DNA of 64,000 bases from Ancrocorticia sp047602305 (lineage in GTDB: Bacteria > Actinomycetota > Actinomycetes > Actinomycetales > Actinomycetaceae), in assembly GCA_047602305.1 (NCBI GenBank), contig JASGHO010000001.1, positions 186,001 through 250,000 of the forward strand, in the 5' to 3' direction. Of this stretch, positions 50,385 through 58,658 are shown piece by piece. Position 1 is the first letter of the stretch, and each line of letters begins with the position of its first letter. The position numbers and the translations under genes are program-made. A model generated the notes under the pieces. The model was not told the origin of the DNA. It worked only from the letters and a program-made list of their open reading frames with translations, and ran no database searches.

Positions 50385-51917
50385 TTGCTACTGGGTGTGC
50401 CCAAGGAACCTCGTGCAGGAGAAACCCTTGTTGCTGCAACCCCCGATACTGTCGGAAAGCTCGTCAAACTGGGATACACCGTACTGGTGGAGAGCGGGGC
50501 CGGAGAAGCCGCCGCCTACCCGGATGAGCACTACCGAGGCGCGGGTGCTGAGATTGTCAACCGAGAAGAGGCGTGGGGTGCGGATATCGTCACCTGCCTC
50601 GATACGCCTCCGGAGGAGGAACTGCTCCTCATGAGGACCGGGGCGACGCTCATATCGCGTCTCAACCCCGGCGGTTCGCCGGCGTTGGTGGACCGGCTCG
50701 GGGAGCTGGGGCTGACCGCCTTGGCGATGGATGCGGTGCCGCGACTCTCTCGGGCGCAGTCGATGGACGTGCGTTCCTCGATGGCCAATATTGCCGGATA
50801 TCGCGCGGTTATCGAGGCGGCGAGTGCTTTTGGGCGGGTGTTCACCGGTCAGGTGACGGCCGCGGGTAAGGTGCCGCCAGCTACCGTGTACGTCATCGGT
50901 GCGGGCGTCGCGGGCCTGGCAGCGGTGGGAACCGCGAGCTCAATGGGTGCCATCGTGAAGGCCACGGACGTGCGCCCCGAAGTGGCCGAGCAGGTCGCCT
51001 CCATGGGCGGGGAGTTTGTGGAGATTCCTGTCAAGCAGGTCTCCACGGACGGCTACGCCAAGGCCATGACCGCCGAGCAAGAGGCCCTGGCGATCGAGGT
51101 GTACACCGAGCAGGCAATTGCCTCGGACATCGTTATTACGACGGCGTTGATTCCCGGGCGCGCCGCCCCCATTCTCATCACGGCGGAGGCCGTGGCGCGG
51201 ATGAAGCCGGGCTCCGTCATTGTGGATATGGGTGCCGCCGCAGGTGGCAACTGCGAACTCACCGTTCCCGGTGAAGCCATTCGTACCCCGGGTGGCGTGA
51301 CCATCATTGGCTATCGTGACCTGGAGCGCCGCCTTCCCGGCCAGGCCTCCCAGCTCTACGGGCAGAACATCGTCAACTTCTTCAAACTCACCACCCCGGA
51401 GAAGGACGGAATCCTCACTCTCGATGAGTCGGACGAGATCGTGCGCGGCGTGACTGTCACGCTGGGCGGGCGAGTGACGTGGCCACCGCCTCCCATCAAG
51501 GTGTCGGCGAGCCCGCAGGTGACGAAAGCGGCGGAACCTGCTCCGGCGCCGTTGCCAGATACTCCGCGCCTTCATCTGCTGCGCAAGCTCGGATGGAGAG
51601 CGGCCCTGATGGCGATCGCCCTGTGGCTCATCATCACCGCGCCACCCGGAACGCAGGGGCATTTCTTTGTGTTCGCGCTGGCTGTTGTGGTGGGCTTCTA
51701 TGTCATCACCGCGGTTACGCACGCCTTGCACACGCCGCTCATGTCTGTCACGAACGCGATCTCCGGCATCATCGTTGTTGGCGCGCTCACACAGATCAAC
51801 TCGGACAGCGTCATCGTGACGATCCTGGCGGTTATCGCCACCGCCGTTGCCTCGATCAACATCTTTGGTGGCTTCACCGTCACCCATCGCATGTTGAAGA
51901 TGTTCCAGAGGAGCTGA
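50385..51917 (+). CDS. pntA: NAD(P) transhydrogenase subunit alpha
   Basis: A 510-residue subunit of the proton-translocating transhydrogenase, the same length as E. coli PntA. Residues 1-~380: the NAD(H)-binding domain I (LLGVPKEPRAGETLVAATPD; VYVIGAGVAGLAAVGTASSMGA; VIVDMGAAAGGNCELT). Residues ~410-510: linker and four helices of the membrane part. The start is TTG 50385 with AGGAG 8 bases upstream; earlier codons read through non-coding sequence. The stop is one base before pntB. It probably supplies NADPH. Confidence 0.93.
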   Translation: MLLGVPKEPRAGETLVAATPDTVGKLVKLGYTVLVESGAGEAAAYPDEHYRGAGAEIVNREEAWGADIVTCLDTPPEEELLLMRTGATLISRLNPGGSPALVDRLGELGLTALAMDAVPRLSRAQSMDVRSSMANIAGYRAVIEAASAFGRVFTGQVTAAGKVPPATVYVIGAGVAGLAAVGTASSMGAIVKATDVRPEVAEQVASMGGEFVEIPVKQVSTDGYAKAMTAEQEALAIEVYTEQAIASDIVITTALIPGRAAPILITAEAVARMKPGSVIVDMGAAAGGNCELTVPGEAIRTPGGVTIIGYRDLERRLPGQASQLYGQNIVNFFKLTTPEKDGILTLDESDEIVRGVTVTLGGRVTWPPPPIKVSASPQVTKAAEPAPAPLPDTPRLHLLRKLGWRAALMAIALWLIITAPPGTQGHFFVFALAVVVGFYVITAVTHALHTPLMSVTNAISGIIVVGALTQINSDSVIVTILAVIATAVASINIFGGFTVTHRMLKMFQRS

Positions 51918-51918
51918 G

Positions 51919-53481
51919 ATGACTTCCCTTCTAGACCTGAGTATCGCCATGCCCGCTTCCGCCGTCCCGGCCGCTGCAATTTCCGCTGCAACGTCCGCGC
52001 CAGCCTCCTCCTTCTCGTCAGTTTCCACCTCCGCCGCCACCATCACTGCCTCGCATGGGATGTCTGATTATGGGCTGGTGTATCGCTTCGAGAATCTTGC
52101 CTACCTGGTGGGCGCCATGCTCTTCATCCTGGCCTTGGCCGGACTTTCGAAGCAGACCAAGGCGCGCCGCGGCAACCTCTTTGGCATGTTCGGCATGGGC
52201 CTTGCCCTAACCGCCACCGTGTGGGTGGTCATCGCGAGTGACGGTTCCCGCCCGGTCATCACGGCACTCCTCGTGGGGGCGGCCGTGGCAGCGGGCGCCG
52301 CGGTGGGCATTATGCGCGCTCGCAGTGTTGAGATGACGGAGATGCCCGAACTCATCGCCATGCTGCACTCTTTTGTGGGCCTGGCTGCGGTGATCGTGGG
52401 CTTCAACTCGTTCATCGAACAGCCGGGCGAGAATTCCGCCTTCAACGCCTACCACATGGGCGAAGTGGGTCTCGCCGTGTTCATTGGCGCAATCACTTTC
52501 ACCGGCTCCATCGTGGCCTACCTCAAGCTCGCGGGCAGGATCTCGGGCAAGCCGCTCACCCTGCCCGGGCGCAACCTCCTCAATCTGGTCGCGATCATCG
52601 CCTCGATCCTGCTGATCGTGTGGCTCGCCCACACCCGGACGCTGGGCATGGGCCTCATCCCGCTGCTTCTGCTCACCATCATCGCGCTGGCTGTGGGAGC
52701 CCACATGGTTCTGGCCATCGGCGGCGGCGACATGCCCGTGGTGGTCTCCATGCTCAACTCGTATTCGGGTTGGGCGGCGGCGATGGCCGGATTTACGCTG
52801 GGTAACGACCTCCTCATCATCACCGGCGCCCTGGTGGGCGCCTCGGGCGCTTACCTTTCCTACATCATGTGCCAGGCCATGAACCGTTCCTTCATCTCGG
52901 TGATTCTGGGCGGCTTCGGCTCCGATGGGGCTGCCGCCGCAACGGACGAGGAATTTGGCGAACACATCGAGGTCAGTGCCGCCGACGTCGCCGAATCCCT
53001 CGCCAACGCCTCCTCGGTGATCATCGCGCCCGGTTACGGAATGGCGGTGGCGCAGGCCCAGAGCGCCGTGGCCGAGCTGACGCGTCGCCTGCGCGAAAAG
53101 GGCGTCACCGTGCGTTTCGCCATCCACCCGGTGGCTGGGCGCCTGCCTGGGCACATGAACGTGCTGCTCGCCGAGGCCAAGGTACCCTACGACATCGTCA
53201 TGGAAATGGACGAGATCAACGAGGACTTCTCCGATACCGACGTCGTCCTCGTCATCGGCGCGAACGATACCGTCAACCCGGCCGCCCAGGATCCCGGCTC
53301 GCCCATCGCGGGCATGCCGGTGCTACACGTGTGGGAGGCGCGCGGCGTCGTCGTCTTCAAACGATCAATGGGTAACGCGGGATACGCGGGCGTGCAGAAC
53401 CCACTCTTCTTCAAGCCGAACACGCAGATGCTGCTGGGAGACGCGAAGAAGACCGTGGAGGACATCCTCGCGAACCTGTAG
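51919..53481 (+). CDS. pntB: NAD(P) transhydrogenase subunit beta
   Basis: A 520-residue partner of PntA. About nine helices (residues ~55-320), then the NADP(H)-binding domain III (SVIIAPGYGMAVAQAQSAVAEL; IHPVAGRLPGHMNVLLAEAKVPYD in part; VVLVIGANDTVNPAA; VFKRSMGNAGYAGVQN). An N-terminal Ala/Ser/Thr-rich stretch of ~45 residues precedes the conserved start (SDYGLVYRFENLAYLVGA), so the biological start may be ATG 52060 (inside MSDYG); AGAGGAG before ATG 51919 favours the longer form. Confidence 0.93.
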   Translation: MTSLLDLSIAMPASAVPAAAISAATSAPASSFSSVSTSAATITASHGMSDYGLVYRFENLAYLVGAMLFILALAGLSKQTKARRGNLFGMFGMGLALTATVWVVIASDGSRPVITALLVGAAVAAGAAVGIMRARSVEMTEMPELIAMLHSFVGLAAVIVGFNSFIEQPGENSAFNAYHMGEVGLAVFIGAITFTGSIVAYLKLAGRISGKPLTLPGRNLLNLVAIIASILLIVWLAHTRTLGMGLIPLLLLTIIALAVGAHMVLAIGGGDMPVVVSMLNSYSGWAAAMAGFTLGNDLLIITGALVGASGAYLSYIMCQAMNRSFISVILGGFGSDGAAAATDEEFGEHIEVSAADVAESLANASSVIIAPGYGMAVAQAQSAVAELTRRLREKGVTVRFAIHPVAGRLPGHMNVLLAEAKVPYDIVMEMDEINEDFSDTDVVLVIGANDTVNPAAQDPGSPIAGMPVLHVWEARGVVVFKRSMGNAGYAGVQNPLFFKPNTQMLLGDAKKTVEDILANL

Positions 53482-53513
53482 TACCCCGGTACGAGTGGTG
53501 CGCGAGTACTTCG

Positions 53514-53541
53514 GTTGGGCTGGTCGTGTGGCCAGCCCAAC
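53514..53541 (+). terminator. terminator of pntAB
   Basis: GTTGGGCTGG (53514-53523) pairs perfectly with CCAGCCCAAC (53532-53541), followed by TGGCTTTAT. It lies 32 bases after the pntB stop. Confidence 0.75.
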
Positions 53542-53652
53542 TGGCTTTATATCCGATAAGTGTGCAGGTCAGGGCCAGTCAGGGGAGAAGTATCACGAAT
53601 TCAGGGGAATCCCCGATAGCTATGGGAGCGCCCCAGGCGGCATCATAGGGGT

Positions 53653-54297
53653 ATGAGTCAGAACAGCTACGGTCAGTTTAACGACGACGACACCTCCCGC
53701 TTCTCCGCCGCCGCACACGGTCCGGACCAGTCCGAACCCGCCGGTGACGCATGGAGCGACAACCAGGCAAACAACGCCTGGAATGACAACACCTGGGCAG
53801 GCCAGCCGTTTGACTCTCAGCAGCCCTATGGCGGCCAGCCTTACGATCAGTCCTACAATGCCTACAACGGTCAGCCTTATGGCCAGGAGGGTGCGGGCTA
53901 CAACTCCTTCGGCGAACCGATCCCCGGCCAAGGCAATCTTTCTGCCGACGACGACAAGGTCTACGCGATTCTCGCCGCCCTGTCCGGCCCGGCAGCGATG
54001 CTGCTCTCGATGGGCTGGCTGGCGTTTGCGGGCCCCTTGATCCTCTGGTTCCTCTTCAAGGATCGCAGCCCGTATGCGCGAGCGGCTGCGGCCCGTGCCT
54101 TCAACTTCCAGCTCGGAATGACCGTGGCCAGCATCGTTGCATGGCTGCTGCTCGTCACGGTGATTCTCATCCCGGTCTCGTTCATCATTTGGATCGCGGT
54201 GTTCGTGCTGTCGATCTACTACCCGATCCAGGCCGTCATGGCTGCCTCGCGCTACGAGTCCTACAACTACCCGTTCAGCCTCCCGGTGCTCAACTAA
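53653..54297 (+). CDS. DUF4870-domain membrane protein
   Basis: A 214-residue protein. Residues 1-~98 are a disordered Gln/Tyr/Gly/Asn-rich region (QPYGGQPYDQSYNAYNGQPY); residues ~100-205 hold three or four helices of DUF4870 (DDDKVYAILAALSGPAAMLL; PLILWFLFKDRSPYARAAAA; RAFNFQLGMTVASIVAWLLL). The family is widespread in bacteria and of unknown function. It stands alone, with a long inverted repeat after it. Confidence 0.8.
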   Translation: MSQNSYGQFNDDDTSRFSAAAHGPDQSEPAGDAWSDNQANNAWNDNTWAGQPFDSQQPYGGQPYDQSYNAYNGQPYGQEGAGYNSFGEPIPGQGNLSADDDKVYAILAALSGPAAMLLSMGWLAFAGPLILWFLFKDRSPYARAAAARAFNFQLGMTVASIVAWLLLVTVILIPVSFIIWIAVFVLSIYYPIQAVMAASRYESYNYPFSLPVLN

Positions 54298-54324
54298 GAC
54301 CACGGCGGGCTAAGGAGTATCAGC

Positions 54325-54404
54325 AAAGGAGTGGCGTTTTCCGCAAGGCGCGGCAGTTTTTCCCATGAAAAATGCGTTACGCGAATCGGGAAATGCCACT
54401 CCTT
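54325..54404. repeat. inverted repeat after the DUF4870 gene
   Basis: AAAGGAGTGGC (54325-54335) is mirrored by GCCACTCCTTT (54394-54404), and the inner bases pair further with mismatches (GTTTTCC with GGAAAT). It lies 27 bases past the DUF4870 stop and probably terminates transcription, though the loop is long. Confidence 0.5.
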
Positions 54405-54466
54405 TGGAGTCCGGGTGGTCCCCTCATCGGAGGCGGGATGTCCGAGACTCAGGTACACCAAATACA

Positions 54467-54502
54467 CGAAGGGCGGCAGACCTCACGGTCTACCGCCCTT
54501 CG
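54467..54502 (-). terminator. terminator of rpsT
   Basis: CGAAGGGCGGCAGACC (54467-54482) and GGTCTACCGCCCTTCG (54487-54502) form a 15 of 16 bp stem with a 4-base loop. It lies 33 bases beyond the rpsT stop on the minus strand. Confidence 0.75.
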
Positions 54503-54535
54503 AAAGCATTAAGGCCTAAGCCTCAGGCAGATGTA

Positions 54536-54802
54536 TCACTTGCCGAGCTTGTTCACTGCCGCAGCCAGCTTGGACTTGCGGTTAGCAGCCTGGTTCTTGT
54601 GGATAACACCCTTGGATACAGCCTTGTCCAGCTTGCGAGCAGCAGCGGAGAAAGCCTTCTCTGCTTCCTCAGCGTTGCCAGCGGCGACTGCCTCACGGGT
54701 CTTACGAACGAGGGTCTTCAGCTCGGACTTGACAGCCTTGTTGCGAAGACGAGCCTTCTCGTTGGTGAGAATGCGCTTCTTCTGCGACTTGATGTTTGCC
54801 AT
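54536..54802 (-). CDS. rpsT: 30S ribosomal protein S20
   Basis: An 88-residue basic, helical protein of the small subunit: MANIKSQKKRILTNEKARLR, then KAVSKGVIHKNQAANRKSKL, typical S20. GAAAGAG precedes ATG 54802. It is monocistronic between its leader hairpin and a strong terminator. holA and rpsT are commonly close in actinobacteria, as here. Confidence 0.97.
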   Translation of the reverse strand: MANIKSQKKRILTNEKARLRNKAVKSELKTLVRKTREAVAAGNAEEAEKAFSAAARKLDKAVSKGVIHKNQAANRKSKLAAAVNKLGK

Positions 54803-54820
54803 TGATACTCTTTCAACTCA

Positions 54821-54836
54821 ATCACCGGATGGTGAT
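54821..54836 (-). promoter_or_regulatory. leader hairpin upstream of rpsT
   Basis: ATCACC and GGTGAT (6-bp stem, 4-base loop) lie 19 bases before the start codon, directly upstream of the ribosome-binding site. It may be an autoregulatory S20 site, as ribosomal proteins often repress their own translation; this is inference. Confidence 0.3.
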
Positions 54837-54961
54837 TATTAACATGGTCGGTGAGGGATGTGCCATCAGCGGGACTGGGGAAGTGGGGTTCCCGTGGAGT
54901 GCCTTTGGCCGGACCTTCCACCCGACCAGGTGTGAAGTCCAAAGCGAAACTTTACCAGATA

Positions 54962-55804
54962 TCAGCGGTAAAGCTCGGCGATCGCGTCGACCACCTCTGT
55001 GAAGCGCGTTGCATCCAACTGCGATCCTTCGCGCCTCACCTGGGAGGGGTGGACGCAGAGCAGCCGGTCGAGCCGTACTTCGGAGGGGCGCCCGCGCGAG
55101 TCCCAGGGGCCCGGGCCGATATCGAGCCACGAGTTTCCGTGCCGATCCTGGCGCACCCCGGCCTGTACGTTGTCCTTGCTGGTGAGTTGGGAGAAGACGA
55201 GGCGGCCCGAGTCTTCGGCCAGCACCAGCACGGGGCGGTCCTTGCCCTGGGTGCGGTCCTCCTCGTAGGGGACCCAGGTCCACACGATCTCGCCGGGATC
55301 CGGCTCGTCATCGTCCTCCGGGGTGTAGGAGAAATTGGGCAGTCCGAGCGCCGAAATGTCATACACCATGGGGATCTCGCCCGGGCCAGGGAGCTTGGAG
55401 CGGGAGGTAACCGTCAGCGTGGGCCCGGTTCCACTCGTTGACTGCTTGGGCGCAGTTTGCTTGGGAGTTGAAGGTTTGGACGACGACGGCTTGGGTGTGG
55501 CCTGCTTGGCGGGCGCGGGTTGTGTTTTCGCAGCGGGAGCTGGCTTGGGCGATGACTTCGTTGACGATCCGGATACCGGTTTCGGGCTCCCGGTGCTAGT
55601 GGAGGGCTTTGGCGTAGCCGCCTTCGTGCTTGTTGTGCTCGAGGAAGTGGTCTTCTTCGGACCGGGCTTTGGAGCTGGCTTTGGACTCGCTACCGTCTCC
55701 GAGGGCTTCGCTGCCTCTGGGGCTTTTGGTGTTGTTTCTGCTGGCTTCAAGAGATCGCTGGCCACGGCGCCAGCCAGTTCGACAAGGGCATCTTTCAGTC
55801 CCAC
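54962..55804 (-). CDS. PemK/MazF-domain protein with long Pro/Ser/Thr/Lys-rich linker
   Basis: A 280-residue protein. Residues 1-~20 are helical (GLKDALVELAGAVASDLL); ~21-135 are a low-complexity Pro/Lys/Ser/Thr linker; ~160-280 are a PemK/MazF-like domain (PDPGEIVWTWVPYEEDRTQG, then KDRPVLVLAEDSGRLVFSQL). MazF toxins are ~115-residue mRNA interferases; no antitoxin gene is adjacent and the linker is unusual, so a housekeeping role is as likely as a toxin role. The gene is alone between rpsT and an IS. Confidence 0.72.
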   Translation of the reverse strand: MGLKDALVELAGAVASDLLKPAETTPKAPEAAKPSETVASPKPAPKPGPKKTTSSSTTSTKAATPKPSTSTGSPKPVSGSSTKSSPKPAPAAKTQPAPAKQATPKPSSSKPSTPKQTAPKQSTSGTGPTLTVTSRSKLPGPGEIPMVYDISALGLPNFSYTPEDDDEPDPGEIVWTWVPYEEDRTQGKDRPVLVLAEDSGRLVFSQLTSKDNVQAGVRQDRHGNSWLDIGPGPWDSRGRPSEVRLDRLLCVHPSQVRREGSQLDATRFTEVVDAIAELYR

Positions 55805-56018
55805 GGACTACCTCCCATACTGGTGGACGACTCGCTGGATCGTAGCGAGCCGGTATCCCGAGACGATAGCACGGCACGCTGAGATACAACCGAACCGCCC
55901 GAGTTTGTACGATCTGGTGAAACGCCAACTTCTCGGCGATTGATTCCTGGGGATCTCTCGAATGGTTGATGCATTTTTCCGGATATATGTCACCGGCATG
56001 CCAAATATGGCATGTGTA

Positions 56019-56090
56019 ATCTCGTAGCTTCGTGGACAGTGGATCTTATGGCTTCGTGGACGCGGAGTCTCATGGCTTTGTGTACAGGTA
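56019..56090 (+). repeat. three 24-bp iterons at the left IS end
   Basis: Units start at 56019, 56043 and 56067 with consensus RTCTCATGGCTTCGTGGACA plus four variable bases. They follow the 6-base tip and are probably transposase-binding sites. Confidence 0.85.
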
Positions 56091-56154
56091 CCATGCGATG
56101 GTTCTCGACAGGCTCATGTGGGCCTGTCGAGACTCTCGTGTCCTCGGGTTGGGG

Positions 56155-57582
56155 TTATAGGGTGGGAAAGAGTGCTGGGAGGTTGTCTTGTCGTTGCGCG
56201 AATTCTTGGGTGTAGTGGGCGTGGTGGGTGGTCCAATGGGTGGTGGGATCTGCTAGGTAAACGCCCTTGATAGCGTAGGAAGGGATGTAGCGCTCTCGCA
56301 CGTTCAACGCTACGACGGGCAACGGGAAAGAGAACACGATTTCCCCAGTATCTGGGTCAGCGAGAAGGAACTCGCGCTCGGTGATGGTGCGGTAGAAGCG
56401 GCGTCCCCCATATTTCAAGGGTAGAGAGATATGAAACCCTTGATAGTAGACCTGCCGGTTAGCGCGGGTGACTTCGATGAGGATCTGATCATCTGCCTGA
56501 CTGGTGTTCTCATTGGTTTCAGTGTGCCCGGTTTTGAAGACTGTTAACCCGGCCTGTGCGAGGTCCTCATGGCGTTGCTCGCGCAGTTGACGGTAGCTAA
56601 ATGCTTTGGCTTGAAGAACAGCCAGTGGGATGGGTGTGTTGGCAGGGGTGTGCTCAAGCAGGTCCCATGCCGTGGCGGGCGTGGCCCCGCCCAGGCTTTG
56701 GTGGGGCCGACGCTGATTGTAATGCTCACGGAAGACACGAATACGGGCACGTAGTTGGTCAAGATTGGCGGGCTGGTTGGCATCCAGGAAACGCACCAGG
56801 GTCTGGTGGGAGCGCTCGTTCTTGCCTTGTGTCGTGGGACGGCCTGGCAGTCCACTGATGGGCATAGTTCCTTGAGAGGCAAGGAAAATCTCAACCGCTC
56901 CGATACGTCCGGCCCGGAGTTGGTTGAAGGCTAGTGAGTTGTCCGAGAGGAGCTCTTGTGGCGCCCCGTAGGTAGCGATAGCGCGTTGGACAACGTCTTG
57001 GGCATCGCTACTGTTCTCGTGACGCTGGTAGGCGTCAGTGCCGACATCAAAGCGGGAAGCATCATCGAGAATCTGATAGACGGTCGCGACCTGTCCATCG
57101 GCCAGGTGGTATTCGAAAGCGTCGAGTTGCCACAAGGACATGACGGTGGAGCGTACGAAGGGTATGTAGGAAGACCGGGGTCGTTTCCTGGGTGAGGTAT
57201 CGACTTGACCCACGCTGGCCAACAAGCGAGCGATGGTGGCCACTGAGGGCACCTGTCCACCGGGAAAGGACTCGTGCAGGCAGGCCTCGTAGTAGATCGA
57301 GCGGGGCCCGTAATCCCACCCATCCTTTTTCAGTCGCCCACGGATAGCGACGAGCTCGTTGACAACTGTGGGCCCGTAGCGGCGGGCTGGTTGTTTCGGT
57401 GCCCGTGAGTGGGGATGCAGGGCTGCTGTTGACTCACTGACAGCTCGCGCCCGGATCTTGTAGAACACGCTCCGTGAAATCTTGACCGAGCGACAGAACT
57501 CGGTCACCGTGAGCGCGTGGGGCTGGCCAGGGTCATAGTTAATGATCGCTGCCCGGGTCTTAGGAGAAAGAGAATTACTCAT
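56155..57582 (-). CDS. IS481-family transposase
   Basis: A 475-residue DDE transposase. N-terminal HTH (TVTEFCRSVKISRSVFYKIR), then an integrase core with D154 (WQLDAFEYHL), D214 (LLSDNSLAF) and E256 (TQGKNERSHQTL). The usual HQSLGGATPATAW follows. The C-terminal ~150 residues exceed the ~320-350 typical of the family and form beta-rich sequence (YYQGFHISLPLKYGGRRFYR). ATG 57582 follows AGGGG; the longer frame to 57768 merely translates the terminal iterons (FVDTRSHDIVDMMSHRFVDT). Intact, so probably active. Confidence 0.92.
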   Translation of the reverse strand: MSNSLSPKTRAAIINYDPGQPHALTVTEFCRSVKISRSVFYKIRARAVSESTAALHPHSRAPKQPARRYGPTVVNELVAIRGRLKKDGWDYGPRSIYYEACLHESFPGGQVPSVATIARLLASVGQVDTSPRKRPRSSYIPFVRSTVMSLWQLDAFEYHLADGQVATVYQILDDASRFDVGTDAYQRHENSSDAQDVVQRAIATYGAPQELLSDNSLAFNQLRAGRIGAVEIFLASQGTMPISGLPGRPTTQGKNERSHQTLVRFLDANQPANLDQLRARIRVFREHYNQRRPHQSLGGATPATAWDLLEHTPANTPIPLAVLQAKAFSYRQLREQRHEDLAQAGLTVFKTGHTETNENTSQADDQILIEVTRANRQVYYQGFHISLPLKYGGRRFYRTITEREFLLADPDTGEIVFSFPLPVVALNVRERYIPSYAIKGVYLADPTTHWTTHHAHYTQEFAQRQDNLPALFPTL

Positions 57583-57586
57583 CCCC

Positions 57587-57658
57587 TGAGTGTCCACGAA
57601 CCTATGAGACATCATGTCCACGATGTCATGAGATCGTGTGTCCACGAAGCCTTGAGAC
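57587..57658 (-). repeat. three 24-bp iterons at the right IS end
   Basis: Units at 57635-57658, 57611-57634 and 57587-57610 on the minus strand match the same consensus as the left end. The innermost lies 5 bases upstream of the transposase ATG and covers its likely promoter, so binding could autoregulate the gene. Confidence 0.85.
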
Positions 57659-57794
57659 ATGACATGCCAAATATGGCACGGCGGTAACATATGCCCGGCC
57701 TTTTGCATCGACTCGGGCGCGAACCTCGATCTCACGATCCTCCGCAGCACCCCAAACCCGCATCCCACAGCACGCCGAGCAAGGAATCAATCAC

Positions 57795-58658
57795 CTAGCG
57801 CAGGTGGCGCGGTGTGCGCCGCCGCGAAGCTCCCGATTGCTGGAAGCTCTCGATCTGTTTGCGCAGCAGCTCGGCGGCGACGTCTTCTTTGCCCTGCGCC
57901 TTGTTCCAGGCCCACCAGCGGTAGGCGCGGGCGATCTCGGGGGCGGGGCCGTCGCCGACGAGGGCGCCGCGGTGAAGCCAGAGGGCGCGGGTGCAGGTTT
58001 CTTCGATGGTTTGCGCGGCGTGCGAGACGGTGAAGATGGTGCCGGCGGCTTTGCGAGTTTCCTCCATGGCGGCGCCCGCACGGGCGGCGAAGGCGGCGTC
58101 GCCGGTACCTAGTGCCTCGTCGATGAGGAGGATCTCCGGCCGGATAGCAGCTGAGATGGCGAAGCGAAGGCGGGCTTGCATGCCGGAGGAATAAGTCTTC
58201 ATGGCGCGGTCGGCGGCCTCCCCGATGCCGGAGAAGTCGATGATCTGGGGGACCAGTTCGTCGGTGCGTTCTGGTGAAAGCCCCATGGCCAGGCACCCGA
58301 GGCGGGCGTTGCGGCGCCCGGTGAGATCGGGGATGAGGGCGGCATTGACGCCCAGCAGGGCGGGTTGATCGCTGGCGTATACCTGGCCGTGATAGGGCTT
58401 TTCGAAGCCGCCGATGATGCGCAGAAGGGTGGATTTTCCGGCGCCATTCTCGCCGAGGATACCGATGTTCTCACCGCGGTAGGCGACGAAACTGACGTCG
58501 TCGACCGGATAGATGGGAACCCGCACGTTGCGGCCCAGTAGGCGCGCCACGACCCGCTGCGCGGGCGACGCTTGCGCGCGTGCCCCGGCGGATTGTGAGG
58601 GAGTCAGGTAACGCACGGTGACGCGGTCAACGATGACGCTGGGAGTATTAGCGGTCAT
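57795..58658 (-). CDS. polysaccharide ABC transporter ATP-binding protein (Wzt/TagH-like)
   Basis: A 287-residue ATPase. Walker A GENGAGKST, signature YSSGMQARL, Walker B ILLIDEALGTGD with the GTGD variant typical of polysaccharide or teichoic acid exporters, and the H-loop TVSHAAQTIEETC. No C-terminal carbohydrate-binding domain as in long Wzt. It overlaps the permease gene by 11 bp and forms one operon with it and the glycosyltransferases upstream. Confidence 0.92.
   Translation of the reverse strand: MTANTPSVIVDRVTVRYLTPSQSAGARAQASPAQRVVARLLGRNVRVPIYPVDDVSFVAYRGENIGILGENGAGKSTLLRIIGGFEKPYHGQVYASDQPALLGVNAALIPDLTGRRNARLGCLAMGLSPERTDELVPQIIDFSGIGEAADRAMKTYSSGMQARLRFAISAAIRPEILLIDEALGTGDAAFAARAGAAMEETRKAAGTIFTVSHAAQTIEETCTRALWLHRGALVGDGPAPEIARAYRWWAWNKAQGKEDVAAELLRKQIESFQQSGASRRRTPRHLR

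Larger units (their letters stand above)
56013..57664. mobile_element. IS481-family insertion sequence, 1652 bp
   Basis: Begins TGTGTA and ends (complement) TGTCAT, with inverted ends sharing 19 of 26 positions including GCTTCGTGGACA. It is flanked by a 14-bp target duplication TGCCAAATATGGCA (55999-56012 and 57665-57678), itself palindromic. One transposase gene. The perfect target duplication suggests a fairly recent insertion. Confidence 0.9.
55965..57712. repeat. palindromic repeat element, copy B, split by an IS
   Basis: The left half (55965-56012) reads GTTGATGCATTTTTCCGGAT, then ATATGTCACCGGCA; the right half (57665-57712) contains GGCGGTAACATATGCCCGG and GCATCGAC. Joined across the IS they rebuild the palindrome seen intact at 24761-24854. 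Only the outer parts of the stated span belong to the repeat. Confidence 0.75.

Noticed and set aside
57583..57768. 62-residue N-terminal extension of the transposase
   Set aside because: It is the translation of the terminal iterons and flanking host DNA beyond the IS end.
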